Positions 63,218-64,000 of a stretch of 64,000 nt of DNA are shown piece by piece (positions within the stretch are counted from its first letter, which is position 1; the number at the start of each line of letters is the position of its first letter). Position numbers and translations under genes: made by a program. Under the pieces are notes generated by a model. That model worked only from the letters and a program-made list of their open reading frames with translations, did no database searches and was not told the origin of the DNA. Origin of the DNA: Pseudomonas oryzicola (GTDB taxonomy: Bacteria; Pseudomonadota; Gammaproteobacteria; Pseudomonadales; Pseudomonadaceae); NCBI RefSeq assembly GCF_014269185.2, contig NZ_JABWRZ020000001.1, positions 3,311,001-3,375,000 on the forward strand, in the 5' to 3' direction.

Positions 63218-64000
63218 TCAAAGGTCCGCCGGCAGCGGTTGCTTCAGCCATTTTTCGGCATTGCGGTTCAGGCTGCCGTCCGCCTTGGCGGCGTCCAGCG
63301 TGGCGTTGACCTTTTCCAACAGCGCCGGCTCGTTCTTGGCCACGCCCACGTAGACCGGCGAGTCCTTGAGCTTGACCTTGACCACCGGCACCTTGGCCGG
63401 GTTCTTCTCGGCGATGGCCGCCATCACCACACTGCCACTGGCGATCAGTTCGACCTGGCCGGAGAGGTAGGCGGCGATGGTCGAGTTATTGTCTTCGAAG
63501 CGCTTGATCACCGCGCCCTTGGGCGCCACGGCGCTGAGCTCCATGTCTTCGATCGAGCCACGGGTGACGCTGATGGTCTTGCCATCGACCGCGTCGATGC
63601 CGGCGATGTCCACGTCGGCCGGGCCGAACACTGCCAGGTAGAACGGCGCATAGGGGCGCGAGAAGTCGATTACCGCGGCACGCTCGGGGTTCTTGCCCAG
63701 GCTCGAGACCACCAGGTCGACCTTGCCGGTGGTGAGGAACGGGATGCGGTTGGTGCTGTTCACCGGCGTCAGTGCCAGCTTCACGCCAAGCTTGTCGGCC
63801 AGCAACTGCGCGGTATCGATGTCCAGGCCACGGGGCTTGAGATCGGGGCCGACCGAGCCGAAGGGCGGGAAGTCCTGCGGCACCGCCACTTTCAGCACGC
63901 CACGGGCGCTGATGTCGGCCAGCGCATCGGCCTGGGCGGTTGGCAGCGCCAGGGCGCCGCTGCAGAACAGGCTGGCCAGGAACAGGGTGCGGAATGTCTT
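63218..64000 (-). CDS. Polar amino-acid ABC transporter substrate-binding protein (5' end outside)
   Basis: Only the start codon region is missing. The visible N-terminus reads KTFRTLFLASLFCSGALALP.TAQA, a signal peptide, so probably just the first codon(s) lie beyond base 64000. The mature protein starts LKVAVPQDFPPFGSVGPDLK and has RGLDIDTAQLLADKLGVKL and the FLTTGKVDLVVSSLGKNPER block of family-3 binding proteins. It determines the specificity of the ABC operon to its left. Confidence 0.9.
   Translation of the reverse strand, partial: KTFRTLFLASLFCSGALALPTAQADALADISARGVLKVAVPQDFPPFGSVGPDLKPRGLDIDTAQLLADKLGVKLALTPVNSTNRIPFLTTGKVDLVVSSLGKNPERAAVIDFSRPYAPFYLAVFGPADVDIAGIDAVDGKTISVTRGSIEDMELSAVAPKGAVIKRFEDNNSTIAAYLSGQVELIASGSVVMAAIAEKNPAKVPVVKVKLKDSPVYVGVAKNEPALLEKVNATLDAAKADGSLNRNAEKWLKQPLPADL

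Overview
The window looks like chromosome from a Pseudomonas of the P. putida group. The support is the high GC, the pyoverdine gene pvdA with a complete fpvGHJK-fpvCDEF iron-release set, an MvaT-type nucleoid protein, a PvdS-type promoter (TAAAT-N16-CGT), P. putida-like REP elements with a REP-associated transposase, and a RES-Xre module beside a cysteine desulfurase and an nfnB-type nitroreductase. No rRNA, tRNA or CRISPR array was seen. All calls come from reading the sequence; no database was searched.

Layout. 1-4.1 kb: a PL7 polysaccharide lyase and two tandem secreted halovibrin-like paralogues with one or two C-terminal repeat domains. 4.2-5.8 kb: an SDR oxidoreductase and a divergent MerR regulator sharing a MerR-type promoter. 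5.8-7.3 kb: a small degenerate island with two coupled paralogous mini-lipoproteins, a Cys-rich secreted protein and the C-terminal scrap of a phage-type integrase. 7.4-9.7 kb: pbpG, a RAYT transposase framed by 54-bp inverted REPs, and a FlxA-like protein. 9.8-20.1 kb: the iron block, with pvdA (PvdS promoter), fpvG-fpvF (possible Fur box), and a convergent mbtH-like/thioesterase/isochorismatase/DUF1615 operon with its own PvdS-like promoter. 20.2-24.1 kb: a conserved hypothetical, a LysR/esterase pair, a pirin and a DUF1330 protein.

24.1-29.5 kb: a RibBA-like protein whose GTP cyclohydrolase domain has lost its zinc cysteines, next to a polyamine-type ABC transporter; similar GGTATACC-type sites precede both. 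29.5-32.1 kb: a PstS-OmpA fusion behind a three-repeat Pho box, and a TerC-family protein. 32.1-34.4 kb: a PAAR protein with a glycine-zipper C-terminus overlapped by a small three-helix membrane protein, read as a type VI effector-immunity pair, followed by an MvaT paralogue. 34.6-44.6 kb: an OBAP lipoprotein, acyl-CoA dehydrogenase/LysR, cysteine desulfurase, RES-Xre, nitroreductase/LysR, AraC/LysE and an MFS exporter.

44.7-53.7 kb: a propeller-like protein, alcohol dehydrogenase/AraC, a TetR/quinone reductase pair with a double operator, ThpR, LpxO, AhpD-like and GNAT proteins and a DUF1624 membrane protein. 53.7-58.2 kb: a cobalamin riboswitch in front of a FecBCD/BtuFCD-type importer and, unusually, an OprD-family porin. 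58.3-64 kb: small hypotheticals, a diguanylate cyclase with an I-site, and a polar amino-acid ABC transporter running off the right edge.

The strongest candidate for something undescribed is the PAAR/immunity pair at 32153-33941. Next are the cobalamin-riboswitch porin operon, the halovibrin-like paralogues and the RibBA-like/polyamine ABC neighbourhood with its shared palindrome.
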